Shown here: piece by piece, positions 17,453 through 27,230 of the stretch
Layout of the letters: the number at the start of each line of letters is the position of its first letter
Position numbering within the stretch: position 1 is the stretch's first letter
From: Lentisphaeria bacterium
GTDB lineage: Bacteria; Verrucomicrobiota; Lentisphaeria; Victivallales; UBA1829
Assembly: GCA_017963105.1 (NCBI GenBank)
Contig: JAGCTY010000074.1
Location: forward strand, 1 to 32,861
Reading direction: 5' to 3'
DNA length: 32,861 bases
Made by a program: the position numbers and the translations under genes
The notes under the pieces: model-generated
The model's database searches: none
What the model was told of the DNA's origin: nothing
Seen by the model: only the letters and a program-made list of their open reading frames with translations

Positions 17453-17514
17453 GCGGAAAACCGCCTGAAACCGCCTGATTTTTTCTTGAAAACAGGCGCA
17501 TTTTCATGTATATT
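17453..17514 (+). promoter_or_regulatory. hisF promoter with upstream 10-bp direct repeat
   Basis: TTGAAA (17486-17491), 17 bp, TATATT (17509-17514). Just upstream are a small hairpin GCGG-AAAA-CCGC (17453-17464) and the direct repeat ACCGCCTGAA/ACCGCCTGAT (17460-17479), which could bind a regulator. The -35 surroundings, CTTGAAAACAGGCG, recur exactly at the promoter at 22926. Confidence 0.6.
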
Positions 17515-17590
17515 AACAGGATAGATTTTTTTCGGGCATACCGATGATTCATTCCGCCGTTTCGAAATCAAGGAAAGGAGCCGCACGAAG

Positions 17591-18352
17591 ATGCTTGCCA
17601 AACGTATTATCCCCTGTCTGGACGTGAACAACGGACGCGTCGTGAAGGGAGTGCATTTCGTGGGGCTCGTGGACGCGGGCGATCCCGTGGCGGCCGCCGT
17701 GGAATACAACCGGCAGGGCGCCGACGAGCTCGTTTTCCTGGACATCACGGCCAGCAGCGACGCCCGCGCCAGCGTGGTCGACGTGATCGCGAAGACCGCC
17801 GACCAGGTGTTCATCCCGCTGACCGTGGGCGGCGGCATCCGCACCGCCGAGGACATCCGCCTGATGCTGAAATCCGGCGCGGACAAGGTCTCCCTGAACA
17901 CCGCCGCAGTTCTGAACCCCGATCTCATCAAAGCGGGTTCCGACCGGTTCGGCGCGCAGTGCATCGTGCTGGCGATCGACGCCCGGCGCGTCCCCGGCGA
18001 GAACCGCTGGGAAGTCTACACGCACGGCGGACGCCGTCCGACCGGGATCGACGCGCTGGAATGGGCCGTGCGCGGCGTGGGGCTGGGAGCGGGCGAGATC
18101 CTGCTCACGAGCATGGATACTGACGGCACGAAGGCCGGGTACGACTGCGAGCTTACCGCCGCGGTCGCCGACTCCGTGCCGGTGCCCGTTATCGCGTCCG
18201 GCGGTGCGGGCGACCTGGACGACCTTGCCGAGGTCATCGAAAAAGGCCGTGCGGATGCCGTACTCGCCGCCAGCATCTTCCATTTCGGGACATACACCGT
18301 GGGCGACGCGAAACGCTTCCTCGCCGGGCGTGGCATCCCGGTCCGAACCTGA
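17591..18352 (+). CDS. hisF: Imidazole glycerol phosphate synthase, cyclase subunit
   Basis: The 253-aa TIM-barrel HisF uses ammonia delivered by HisH to turn PRFAR into imidazole glycerol phosphate and AICAR, in histidine synthesis. The start [20 protein letters not shown] is diagnostic, and the catalytic pair Asp11 and Asp130 (VLAIDARRV) is intact. Phosphate-binding loops TVGGGIR and ASGGAGD are present. AAAGGAG precedes the ATG. No other his gene is nearby, so the histidine genes are scattered. It leads a same-strand run with malic enzyme (33-bp gap), panC and a transporter. Confidence 0.97.
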   Translation: MLAKRIIPCLDVNNGRVVKGVHFVGLVDAGDPVAAAVEYNRQGADELVFLDITASSDARASVVDVIAKTADQVFIPLTVGGGIRTAEDIRLMLKSGADKVSLNTAAVLNPDLIKAGSDRFGAQCIVLAIDARRVPGENRWEVYTHGGRRPTGIDALEWAVRGVGLGAGEILLTSMDTDGTKAGYDCELTAAVADSVPVPVIASGGAGDLDDLAEVIEKGRADAVLAASIFHFGTYTVGDAKRFLAGRGIPVRT

Positions 18353-18385
18353 ACAAATTCAACACAACTTTTGGAGAATAAAACC

Positions 18386-19726
<1,341 letters not shown>

Positions 19727-19741
19727 AAACCGAGGTGTATT

Positions 19742-20593
19742 ATGGCACAGGTCATTCATTCCATTCCCGAACTTCAGCAGTGGTCCCGCGACGCGCATAA
19801 GGCCGGCAAGATCGTCGGTCTCGTGCCGACCATGGGATTCCTGCACGACGGACATCTCTCGCTCATCGACGCGGCCCGCGCGAACGGCGCGGACGCTGTC
19901 GTCATCTCCATTTTCGTGAACCCGATCCAGTTCGGCCCGAACGAGGATTTCGCGAAATATCCGCGCGACTTCGAGCGTGACCGCGCACTCTGCGAAGCCC
20001 GGAACGTCGACGTGATCTTCGCGCCCGGCGTGGAGGACATGTACCCCGAACCGCTGACCTGCCACGTCTACGAAAACACCATTTCGAAGAACCTCTGCGG
20101 CAAGTCGCGCCCGATCCACTTCGAGGGCGTGACCACGGTCGTCTCGAAGCTCTTCAATGCCGCGCTGCCCGACCTGGCGGTGTTCGGCCAGAAGGACGCC
20201 CAGCAGGCGGCGATCATCCGCCGCATGGTCCGCGACCTGAATTTCCCGATCAGGATCATCACCGCGCCCATCGTGCGCGAGGCGGACGGCCTCGCCATGA
20301 GTTCGCGCAACAAATACCTCTCCGAGGACGAACACCGCCGCGCGCTGGCGATTTCCAGCAGCCTGTTCCGCGCGCAGAAGACGTTCGCCGCGCAGCCCGG
20401 CATTTCGGCGGCGAAGCTGATCGCCGACATCCGCGCGGAGATCACGGCGGCGGGCGGTCTGGTGGAATACGTCGAGCTGACCGATTCGGACACGATGCTG
20501 CCGGCGGCCTCGCTCGAACCCGGCAAATCCTTCACGATCGCGGTGGCCGCGAAGTTCGGCAGCACCCGGCTGATCGACAACATCCAGCTCTGA
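19742..20593 (+). CDS. panC: Pantothenate synthetase
   Basis: The 283-aa protein joins pantoate and beta-alanine using ATP to make pantothenate. The nucleotidyl-transferase signature PTMGFLHDGH (29-38) carries the HxGH motif. IFVNPIQFGPNEDFAKYPR, FEGVTTVVSKLFN, FGQKDAQQ and the KMSKS-like MSSRNKYLS are all typical, and the length is standard. It starts 15 bp after the malic enzyme stop, with GAGGTG upstream. Together with coaX at 28526-29224 it covers two steps of coenzyme A synthesis in this window. No panB or panD is nearby. Confidence 0.97.
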   Translation: MAQVIHSIPELQQWSRDAHKAGKIVGLVPTMGFLHDGHLSLIDAARANGADAVVISIFVNPIQFGPNEDFAKYPRDFERDRALCEARNVDVIFAPGVEDMYPEPLTCHVYENTISKNLCGKSRPIHFEGVTTVVSKLFNAALPDLAVFGQKDAQQAAIIRRMVRDLNFPIRIITAPIVREADGLAMSSRNKYLSEDEHRRALAISSSLFRAQKTFAAQPGISAAKLIADIRAEITAAGGLVEYVELTDSDTMLPAASLEPGKSFTIAVAAKFGSTRLIDNIQL

Positions 20594-20633
20594 GAGGCTG
20601 ACTAACCCGCATCGGAAAAGGGCACAGACATCT

Positions 20634-22799
20634 ATGGCAGACGGCGTAAAACACGAGCATTGGGGCAGTTCATTCGGATTCGTCATGGCGGCGGTCGGTT
20701 CCGCCATCGGACTCGGCAACGTGTGGCGGTTCCCCTTCATCACGGGGGAGAACGGAGGCGGCGCGTTCGTCCTGATCTATCTCCTCTGCATCGCGCTGGT
20801 CGGCCTGCCGGTGATGCTGGCGGAACTTGCCATCGGGCGCGCTTCGCAGGGCGATCCGATCAAGGCGTTCCAGCACTTCGCGATCCGGTCGCCGCGCCTG
20901 CCGAAGGTCGCATGCGGATTCGGGCTGGGGCTGGCCGCCGCGCTGGCGTCCTCCGGCAACTACGGCATGTCGGTCCTGCTGATCATTCTGAGCATCCTGA
21001 TCTACCACTACGGGTGGTCCACGGTCGGATTCTCCTGTACGCTGGTGGCGGGCCTGATCCTGTCCTACTATGCGATCATCGGCGGCTGGATCTTCCTGTA
21101 CGCGTGGAAATCGTTCGCGCATGAGCTCGTTTTCGCCTCGCCGGAAGAGGCCGGGGCGTACCTCGGCAAGGTGTCGTCCAGCGGCTGGCTGTCGTCCGGC
21201 ATGACGCTCGCCTTCATGCTCGCGTCGGCGGCGATCTGCTGGTTCGGCGTGAAGAAGGGCATCGAAACGGTTTCGAAGATCATGATGCCGCTGCTCTTCG
21301 TGCTCGTGGTCGTGCTGGTGATCCGCAGCGTGACGCTGCCCGGCGCGTCGAAAGGCGTGGAGTTCTTCCTGAAGCCGGACTTCAGCAAAATCAACGGTTC
21401 GAGCGTGCTGGACGCCCTCGGACATGCGTTCTACTCGCTGAGCCTGGGCATGGCGATCCTCATCACCTACGGCAGCTACCTGAGCAAGAAACGCAACATC
21501 CTGAAATCCTCGCTCTGGATCGTCTTCTTCGACACGCTCATCGCCATGCTCGCCGGACTCGCCATCTTCCCGGCGCTCTTCGCGCAGGGAGGCAACCCGG
21601 GGCAGGGGCCCGCGCTCGTGTTCAACACCCTTCCGATCACGTTCGAATCCATCCCGGGCGGCCTCGGCTGGCTCTGGAACGGCCTGTTCTTCCTGCTCCT
21701 GGCGATCGCCGCGCTGACCAGCGGCCTGAGCCTGCAGGAGGCGGTCGTGTCCAGCTTCATGCAGAACCTGAAATTGTCGCGCCGCGCCTCCGTGCTGCTT
21801 TCCACCGTGCTGATCACCGGGCTCGGATGCGTGATCTCGTTCAGCGTGAACGACTGGACGCATCTTCCCTCGCTTCACCGTCTGCTCACTGGCCTCTTCG
21901 GCGGCGTGAAGGGCAGCCTGTTCAACCTGATCGACTATGTGGCGAGCAACTGGATCCTGCTCCTGAACGGCCTGGCGGCGGCGTTCTACGCCGGCTGGGT
22001 CTGGGGCACCAACGGCGCGGCCCGCGAACTCTACCGCACCGGAGCCGACCTGAAAGACCTTTCCAAACTCCAGAAATTCAACCGCACGCGCCTCCCGGTC
22101 ATCTCCTGGTCCGTGTTCATCCGCTTCATCTCCCCCGTGCTGATCTTCGTGACGTTCCTGTCCGCGGCCGGTTTCTTCCAGAAGGCCCCGAATCCTCCGC
22201 AGCCCGCCGCCGAAGAACAGCCCGCCGTGCAGGAAACCGCACAGCCGCAGCCCGCGGCGCAGCCGTCCGAGAGAATCGAAGTCGAGGCCACACCTGCCAT
22301 CGAGCCCGCGCCGTTCCACCGTCTGAAGGGCGCCGCGTGGCGTCCGGAACAGTGGTGGAATCCGACCGATGGAGCTGGATTCGCGTTCTCCGCGAACATC
22401 CGTTTTTCTTCGGAACCGGAGGGCGTCGTCCCAGTGCTCTCCGTTTGGGACGAGTTCGACCTCATCACGACTCCGGAGCAGCCTGTGGTCTTCACGGTCG
22501 ACGGTGTGTCGTATGTCGTGCTGCCAGCGCTCGATGAGACGTTTTTCCCCGTGAACCAGTGGGTGAAGCTCGGCATTTCGTGGGATCCCGCGGCGAAACG
22601 TCTGCTGGTCAGTCGCAACGGCAAGCTGTATCCGGTGAATAAGCTTTCATCCCTGCGGGGGCCGGCCGCGTCTCGCCTGAGGGACAACGGATTCAAGGCG
22701 GAGGCCTCCGAAACGGTCTTCGACATCTTCTGCGACCGTCTGTATCCGCATTCTCTTGACCGCGAACAGGCGGCACGAATCTCCGCGCAGGGCATGTGA
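20634..22799 (+). CDS. Sodium-dependent symporter (SNF/NSS family) with LamG-like C-terminal extension
   Basis: A 721-aa protein. Residues 1-520 are a neurotransmitter:sodium symporter with about 12 transmembrane helices. The first helix carries AVGSAIGLGNVWRFPF, the unwound segment that binds sodium and substrate. Substrate is probably an amino acid, but cannot be read from sequence. After the last helix comes a Pro/Ala/Gln-rich linker (about 525-570). It leads to a beta-rich domain of about 150 residues (FAFSANIRF, VVPVLSVWDEFDL, WVKLGISWD, LLVSRNGKLYPVN) that resembles LamG/concanavalin-like domains. Bacterial NSS proteins usually end after the helices (about 450-520 aa), so this extension is unusual. 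The ribosome site is weak (AAAAGGG). The stop codon is part of repeat copy B. Confidence 0.87.
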   Translation: MADGVKHEHWGSSFGFVMAAVGSAIGLGNVWRFPFITGENGGGAFVLIYLLCIALVGLPVMLAELAIGRASQGDPIKAFQHFAIRSPRLPKVACGFGLGLAAALASSGNYGMSVLLIILSILIYHYGWSTVGFSCTLVAGLILSYYAIIGGWIFLYAWKSFAHELVFASPEEAGAYLGKVSSSGWLSSGMTLAFMLASAAICWFGVKKGIETVSKIMMPLLFVLVVVLVIRSVTLPGASKGVEFFLKPDFSKINGSSVLDALGHAFYSLSLGMAILITYGSYLSKKRNILKSSLWIVFFDTLIAMLAGLAIFPALFAQGGNPGQGPALVFNTLPITFESIPGGLGWLWNGLFFLLLAIAALTSGLSLQEAVVSSFMQNLKLSRRASVLLSTVLITGLGCVISFSVNDWTHLPSLHRLLTGLFGGVKGSLFNLIDYVASNWILLLNGLAAAFYAGWVWGTNGAARELYRTGADLKDLSKLQKFNRTRLPVISWSVFIRFISPVLIFVTFLSAAGFFQKAPNPPQPAAEEQPAVQETAQPQPAAQPSERIEVEATPAIEPAPFHRLKGAAWRPEQWWNPTDGAGFAFSANIRFSSEPEGVVPVLSVWDEFDLITTPEQPVVFTVDGVSYVVLPALDETFFPVNQWVKLGISWDPAAKRLLVSRNGKLYPVNKLSSLRGPAASRLRDNGFKAEASETVFDIFCDRLYPHSLDREQAARISAQGM

Positions 22800-22842
22800 G
22801 GCAAAGCCTCAACCTCGGCAGTGCCCGGCTCCGCTCGGACAC
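22797..22842 (-). repeat. Two-hairpin interspersed element, copy B
   Basis: Minus orientation. Read on that strand, hairpin 1 is GTGTCCG/CGGGCAC (one G-U pair) around A-GCGGAGC. Next comes CTGCCGAGGT, then the palindrome TGAGGC-TTT-GCCTCA, which includes the stop codon of the transporter gene. Confidence 0.72.
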
Positions 22843-22925
22843 GAAGGAAAACCGCGTCTCAACCGTGTCCGTGCCGGGGGGATCATGGAATCGTGCCTTA
22901 TTTCGATTTTTTTAACGTTACGGAC

Positions 22926-22954
22926 TTGAAAACAGGCGGAACCGGTGGTATAGT
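22926..22954 (+). promoter_or_regulatory. Promoter of the lipoprotein flavodoxin gene
   Basis: TTGAAA (22926-22931), 17 bp, TATAGT (22949-22954), 44 bp before the ATG. CTTGAAAACAGGCG is shared with the hisF promoter. Confidence 0.62.
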
Positions 22955-22998
22955 TTCGTACTGCAATATAACAAATCCAAACTCAAGGAGCTGAACTC

Positions 22999-23616
22999 AT
23001 GAAACTGAAACGTCTTTTTGTTCTTGCCGCATCCGCCGTCCTGTCCGCCGCCGCATTCTTCGGCTGCAGCAGCGACAATTCCAGTGCCTCCGCCGACGCG
23101 CCCGCGGCGGCCGAAGCCGCAAAGGTGAAACCGCTGGTGGTATACTGGACCTGGTCCGAGACGCACAATACCAAGGTCGTCGCCGAAATGCTCAAGGCGA
23201 AGACCGGCGCGGACATCGCCCTGATCGAAATGGTCACGCCGTATCCGACCGACTTCGGCAGCGTCATGCAGCTCGGCCAGCGCGACCTCCAGCAGCCGAA
23301 AGCCCCGGCCATCAAGGAAATGAACCTCGACCTCTCCAAGTACGACCCGATCTACGTCGGCACCCCGATCTGGTTCTCCACGTTCGCGCCGCCGGTCCGC
23401 ACGTTCCTCCAGTCCTACGACCTGAAGGGCAAGACCGTCGCGCTCTTCTGCACGCACGGCCAGGGCAATCCGGCCACGTTCAAGTATCTCGCCGACGCGA
23501 AGGCCGCGGTCCCGGCAATCAACTACTTCCCCGAAGTTTTCGCGTACAAGGGCACGGAAGCCGCGAACGCCGGTTCCGCCCTCGACGCCTGGATCCAGAA
23601 AGTTTCCGCGAAGTAA
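22999..23616 (+). CDS. Flavodoxin-fold lipoprotein
   Basis: A 205-aa protein with a lipoprotein signal (MKLKRLFVLAASAVLSAAAFFGC, acylated Cys23) and a short Ala/Ser-rich linker. A flavodoxin-like domain follows: KPLVVYWTWSETHNTKVVAEML replaces the classic FMN phosphate loop; YDPIYVGTPIWFSTFAPPVRTFL and KTVALFCTHGQGN are the other FMN-contacting loops. Similar proteins are annotated flavodoxin or flavodoxin-like NAD(P)H oxidoreductase. Exported flavodoxins are uncommon, so it may carry electrons outside the cytoplasmic membrane; that is inferred. AAGGAG lies 11 bases before the ATG. A strong terminator follows. Confidence 0.87.
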   Translation: MKLKRLFVLAASAVLSAAAFFGCSSDNSSASADAPAAAEAAKVKPLVVYWTWSETHNTKVVAEMLKAKTGADIALIEMVTPYPTDFGSVMQLGQRDLQQPKAPAIKEMNLDLSKYDPIYVGTPIWFSTFAPPVRTFLQSYDLKGKTVALFCTHGQGNPATFKYLADAKAAVPAINYFPEVFAYKGTEAANAGSALDAWIQKVSAK

Positions 23617-23647
23617 GCTGAATCTTTTCCCGAATCCGAATCTCTGC

Positions 23648-23690
23648 AGGCGGACCGGAGCGTTTTCCGGCCCGCCTCTTTTCTTCCTTC
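23648..23690 (+). terminator. Terminator after the lipoprotein flavodoxin gene
   Basis: AGGCGG (23648-23653) pairs with CCGCCT (23672-23677), and CCGGA with TCCGG inside it, followed by CTTTTCTTCCTTC. Confidence 0.8.
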
Positions 23691-23720
23691 AACCTGCACC
23701 ATCTGAAAGGAATCCGAACC

Positions 23721-24338
23721 ATGCACGTGCTCCTGCTCAACGGCAGCCCGAACGCCGACGGCTGCACCTTCACCGCGCTCAGCGAAATCGCCGCCACGCT
23801 CAAGACGGAAAACATTACGTCCGAGATCTTCCAGCTCGGGAAAAAGCCCGTGCGCGGCTGCATCGCCTGCGGCGCGTGCCGGGAACGCGGCGAATGCGCG
23901 TTCCAGGATGACGCTCTGCCCGCGCTCGTCGAAGCCGTGAAGCGCTCCGACGGCATCGTGATCGGATCGCCCGTGTATTACGCCGGGCCGAACGGCGCAC
24001 TGTGCGCGCTGCTGGACCGGCTGTTCTTCTCCGCCGGGGAGCTCCTGAAATTCAAGCCCGGCGCGGCCGTGGTCAGCTGCCGGCGCGGCGGCGCGAGCGC
24101 ATCGTTCGACCGCCTGAACAAGTATTTCACGATCAACCAGATGCCGGTCGTGTCCTCGCAATACTGGAACTCCGTGCACGGGTTCACGGCGGACGACGTC
24201 CGCAAGGACGCCGAAGGCCTCCAGACCATGCGCACGCTGGCGCACAACCTGGCGCGGATGCTCCGCATGGAGGACGTCACGCCGAAGCGCACGGACGAGG
24301 AGGAACACCTCTGGACGAGCTTCCACGACGGGAAATGA
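23721..24338 (+). CDS. Flavodoxin-family FMN reductase with iron-sulfur-type cysteine motif
   Basis: A 205-aa cytoplasmic protein of the NADPH-dependent FMN reductase/iron-sulfur flavoprotein group. The FMN phosphate loop is NGSPNADGCTFTAL (7-20), and GSPVYYAGPNGALCALLDRLFF is the second flavin contact. Between them lies C47-x2-C50-x2-C53-x5-C59, the compact motif that binds a 4Fe-4S cluster in iron-sulfur flavoproteins; whether a cluster is bound here is an inference. It starts after the terminator of the preceding lipoprotein flavodoxin gene. AAAGGA precedes the ATG. The downstream membrane protein gene begins after 40 bp. Confidence 0.87.
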   Translation: MHVLLLNGSPNADGCTFTALSEIAATLKTENITSEIFQLGKKPVRGCIACGACRERGECAFQDDALPALVEAVKRSDGIVIGSPVYYAGPNGALCALLDRLFFSAGELLKFKPGAAVVSCRRGGASASFDRLNKYFTINQMPVVSSQYWNSVHGFTADDVRKDAEGLQTMRTLAHNLARMLRMEDVTPKRTDEEEHLWTSFHDGK

Positions 24339-24378
24339 TCCTTCCCCCGGATATTATGGACCGGACGGGCATTCCTGC

Positions 24379-25119
24379 ATGAATTCTTCGGGCGATCTGA
24401 CATACGGCGCGAAGTGCGCCCTCCGCGGAATCCGCGTTTTCTTCTCGCGCCCGCGCCTGTGGCCGTATGCCCTGCCGCCCCTGCTGCTCGTGCTGGTCAT
24501 GTACGCCGGCATCCTGTTCGCGCTCTTTTTCTGGGCCGTTCCGTGGCTTCGCGGATGGGCCGCGGGGCTCTCCTTTCCCGAATGGCTGTCATGGCTTCAT
24601 GCGGCGCTGGACTGGTGCCTGTCGCTGTTCTTCTGGATCATCGTCCCCGTCGTCCTGGTCTGTTTTATCGGGACCTTCTACGAGATGTTCGGCAACATGC
24701 TGTTCGACATCCTGGTCGACGCGTTCGAGAAGGAAGCCTATCCGGAGCATCCCGGCGCGGATCAGACGTACGGCCGGGTCCTCCGCCTTACCGCGGGGTA
24801 TATCCTGCTGACGGTTGCCTCCTACCTGGTCTATTTCCTGCTGTTCTGGATTCCATACGTCGGATTCCTGTTCCGCAGCGCGATCTGCGGACGCTCGTAT
24901 CTTCACGACTGCGCCATGCGCCAGGGATACCATGTGTCCGTGCTGCGAAAACAGGTCGCGAAGAACCGCCTGTCCGTGCTGGGGTTCGGCATCGTGGCCC
25001 GGTTCGCGGAGGCGATCCCATTCCTGATCCCGGGACTGGTGATCGGCGGCTCGATCCTGTACCACACCAGAATCCTGAACAAATCCGAACTGCCGGACCG
25101 GAACAATCCCTCCGTCTGA
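24379..25119 (+). CDS. EI24/CysZ-like membrane protein
   Basis: A 246-aa integral membrane protein with about four hydrophobic segments: LWPYALPPLLLVLVMYAGIL, the stretch around WCLSLFFWIIVPVVLVCFIG, YILLTVASYLVYFLLFWIPYVGF, and a last one near AEAIPFLIPGLVIGGSILY. The order of helices and the internal loop with NMLFDILVDAFEKEA fit the EI24 (CysZ-like) family. CysZ takes up sulfate, but many members have no known role, so function is open. No strong ribosome site is seen before the ATG. It shares a convergent gap with the minus-strand lipoprotein at 25186-25848. Confidence 0.8.
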   Translation: MNSSGDLTYGAKCALRGIRVFFSRPRLWPYALPPLLLVLVMYAGILFALFFWAVPWLRGWAAGLSFPEWLSWLHAALDWCLSLFFWIIVPVVLVCFIGTFYEMFGNMLFDILVDAFEKEAYPEHPGADQTYGRVLRLTAGYILLTVASYLVYFLLFWIPYVGFLFRSAICGRSYLHDCAMRQGYHVSVLRKQVAKNRLSVLGFGIVARFAEAIPFLIPGLVIGGSILYHTRILNKSELPDRNNPSV

Positions 25120-25120
25120 A

Positions 25121-25158
25121 TAAAAAATGCGCCGGATGAGATTCAATCCATCCGACGC
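25121..25158 (-). terminator. Terminator of the minus-strand rubredoxin-like lipoprotein
   Basis: On the minus strand GCGTCGGATG (25158-25149) pairs with CATCCGGCGC (25138-25129), followed by ATTTTTTATTC. The plus-strand side lacks a T run, so it mainly serves the minus-strand gene. Confidence 0.72.
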
Positions 25159-25185
25159 GGGGAAAAACAGGAGCGGAGGACCATC

Positions 25186-25848
25186 CTACTCCGAAACCGT
25201 GACGAAAGTGTTTTTTTCACGGGGCGGGAGTTCGCCGTTTTTCAATCCGATCTGTCTTTCCCTGTCGGAATGGCAGACCGGGCAGTTTTCCTCAGGCTCC
25301 CCCAGGGTGAGGTGCCCGCAGACGGGACAGAGATAGAACCCGATCCCGGGGGCCTCTTCCGCATCGGGGTTGATCATCATTGAGACGGCCTGATCGGATT
25401 CCAGGACTTTGTTGGTGATCTCAAGCGCGATCAGTATTTCGCGCAGGGTGTTCTGCGGATCGCCGTTGGCCAGGATATCGCGGTATTCGTCCAGCGGAGG
25501 GAGGACAATCGTCCGCGGGTCCATTTCGATGGGAAAGGCAATCGTGGAGACTCTTTCCCATTTGAACTTTTTCAGCAGGATGTTGATGATGGTCTCGTGA
25601 CGGTCGACGAGGACCTGCTGGGAATTGGCGAGGGCGAGGTATATCTCCTTGTTTTCGGAATCCTGCTCGGCGGCGGACCGACAGCGGTCGACGCACGCGG
25701 TGAGCTCAGACTGCGTTTTCTGCATAAGGCGCAGCGTTTCCGGATTGACCCGTTTCTGTTTCTGGTCTTTTTTTCCGCAGGCACAGAGGAAAAGAACCGA
25801 ACAGCAGATGCCGAGCAGGATTGCCGCGAAAGACAAATATTTTTTCAT
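25186..25848 (-). CDS. Lipoprotein with rubredoxin-like zinc-ribbon C-terminus
   Basis: A 220-aa protein of unrecognised family. It has a lipoprotein signal (MKKYLSFAAILLGICCSVLFLCAC, likely acylated Cys24), a lysine-rich linker and a helical middle (about 38-160) with two more cysteines at 52 and 56. The C-terminus holds two knuckles, CPVC (174-177) and CPVC (189-192), as in the rubredoxin-like domain of rubrerythrins; they should bind iron or zinc. The longer in-frame reading upstream is rejected: the ATG at 25848 has CGGAG before it and begins a normal signal peptide. Its own promoter and terminator are visible, so it is a single-gene unit. A role in redox or metal sensing at the envelope is a guess. 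Confidence 0.8.
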   Translation of the reverse strand: MKKYLSFAAILLGICCSVLFLCACGKKDQKQKRVNPETLRLMQKTQSELTACVDRCRSAAEQDSENKEIYLALANSQQVLVDRHETIINILLKKFKWERVSTIAFPIEMDPRTIVLPPLDEYRDILANGDPQNTLREILIALEITNKVLESDQAVSMMINPDAEEAPGIGFYLCPVCGHLTLGEPEENCPVCHSDRERQIGLKNGELPPREKNTFVTVSE

Positions 25849-25923
25849 AAGGCAGAACTCCGGAAAGAAAGATGAATCGGCGGAACAAGGTGGATATGGC
25901 CTCGTTTTGAACCGGTAATATAA

Positions 25924-25952
25924 AAGATACATCGTTTTCCCGAAAAAGTCAA
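25924..25952 (-). promoter_or_regulatory. Promoter of the rubredoxin-like lipoprotein
   Basis: On the minus strand TTGACT (25952-25947), a 17-bp spacer and TATCTT (25929-25924), about 75 bp upstream of the start codon. Confidence 0.62.
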
Positions 25953-26025
25953 CTGAAAACAACCGTTTTTCCTGACATTTCTCCCTTTTTTACCGTTGCC
26001 GGAAAGATTTGTCCGCGCTTTTCGT

Positions 26026-26053
26026 TTGAAAATGCGGCGGGACATGCTATATT
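26026..26053 (+). promoter_or_regulatory. Promoter of the GH5 gene
   Basis: TTGAAA (26026-26031), 16 bp, TATATT (26048-26053), 79 bp before the GH5 ATG. It is divergent from the promoter at 25924-25952. Confidence 0.58.
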
Positions 26054-26132
26054 AGCCTCATTGTTTTTGCAAGCAAAATCGTCTTGCCCTCAGCATGACA
26101 TAACCTGACAAACCCGGAAAGGCGGTTCCCAA

Positions 26133-27230
26133 ATGCCCGGAAACATTTTCCCCTCCGTGAAAAACATCGTCCTGTTCCTTTGCGCCGTCTGCGTGTCCGC
26201 ATGGCTCCTGTGCTGCGTTTCCTCCGGCGGGAAAAAGGAGTCGGAAGGCCTCGCGTTCGTGTCCGGCATGGGGCTGGGCTGGAACCTCGGCAATACGTTC
26301 GACGCCTGGCCGAACGTCGGCGGGCGGCGCGGCGGCCTGGAGCTGGAGACCTCCTGGGGCAATCCGCGCACCACGCGCAAACTGATCATGTACATCAGGG
26401 AGCAGGGATTCGACACGATCCGCATCCCGGTGACCTGGGGGCCGCACATGGGCGACGGGCCGGAATACACGGTCGATCCGGCGTGGATGTCGCGCGTGGA
26501 GGAGGTCGTGGACTGGGCGCTGGCGGAAAAGATGTATGTGATCATCAATCTGCACCACGAGAAATCCTGGCTGGAAAAGGCGTCGAAGGATTATGAGGGG
26601 ACCATGACGCAGTTCCGCGCCGCCTGGCGGCAGATCGCCGCGCGCTTCCGCGATCGCACCGACCACCTGATCTTCGAGTCGATGAACGAGATCGATTTCA
26701 CAGACCTGCCGATCGGGGAGAACGGCGCGCTGGTGAACCGCGTGAACGACGAATTCGTGAAGCTGATCCGCGCGTCCGGCGGTGGGAACAGAAAACGCTG
26801 GCTCCTGCTGCCCGGGATCGGCGCCGACCTCGACAAGGCATGCGACTATCTGACCCTCCCGGACGATCCGCGCTGCATCGTGTCCGTGCATTACTACCTG
26901 CCGCCGCAGTTCGCCATCGCTACGCCCGGCACGAGCTGGGGATACCAGTACAGCTGGGGGACCGACGAAGACCACAGGGCGATGGACGCCAACTTCGCGA
27001 AGCTGAAGGAACTTTACCTGGACAAGGGCATCCCGGTCATCATCGGCGAGTACGGCTGCCTGCTGCGGGGCAAGGACCGCGCCAGCCGCATCGACTATTT
27101 CCGCTCCATCGTGCGCCACGCGAAGAACAACGGCATCTGCCCGGTCTTCTGGGACAACGGCGAGGAACTCGACCGCCGGGCGTACGTCTGGCGACAGGAG
27201 GGCGTCCTGCCCGCCCTGACCGGGAAATGA
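26133..27230 (+). CDS. Glycoside hydrolase family 5 (cellulase-type) lipoprotein
   Basis: A 365-aa (beta/alpha)8 glycosidase of GH5. GMGLGWNLGNTFDAW, FDTIRIPVTWGPHM and VIINLHHEKSW are classic family stretches. The acid/base is Glu186 (SMNEIDF) and the nucleophile Glu306 (IIGEYGC). An N-terminal hydrophobic segment ends in LLCC (Cys27/28), pointing to a lipid-anchored surface or periplasmic enzyme. It would cut beta-1,4-glucans or related polysaccharides; exact substrate is not readable. The ribosome site GGAAAGGCGG lies before the ATG. Its TGA overlaps the next gene's ATG (ATGA). It stands alone here: no other polysaccharide-degrading gene is in the window. Confidence 0.92.
   Translation: MPGNIFPSVKNIVLFLCAVCVSAWLLCCVSSGGKKESEGLAFVSGMGLGWNLGNTFDAWPNVGGRRGGLELETSWGNPRTTRKLIMYIREQGFDTIRIPVTWGPHMGDGPEYTVDPAWMSRVEEVVDWALAEKMYVIINLHHEKSWLEKASKDYEGTMTQFRAAWRQIAARFRDRTDHLIFESMNEIDFTDLPIGENGALVNRVNDEFVKLIRASGGGNRKRWLLLPGIGADLDKACDYLTLPDDPRCIVSVHYYLPPQFAIATPGTSWGYQYSWGTDEDHRAMDANFAKLKELYLDKGIPVIIGEYGCLLRGKDRASRIDYFRSIVRHAKNNGICPVFWDNGEELDRRAYVWRQEGVLPALTGK

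Noticed and set aside
22843-22910. A possible sixth copy of the two-hairpin element (CCGTGTCCGTGCCGGGG).
   Set aside because: It has the GTGCCGG half-stem only; there is no matching arm, loop or second palindrome.
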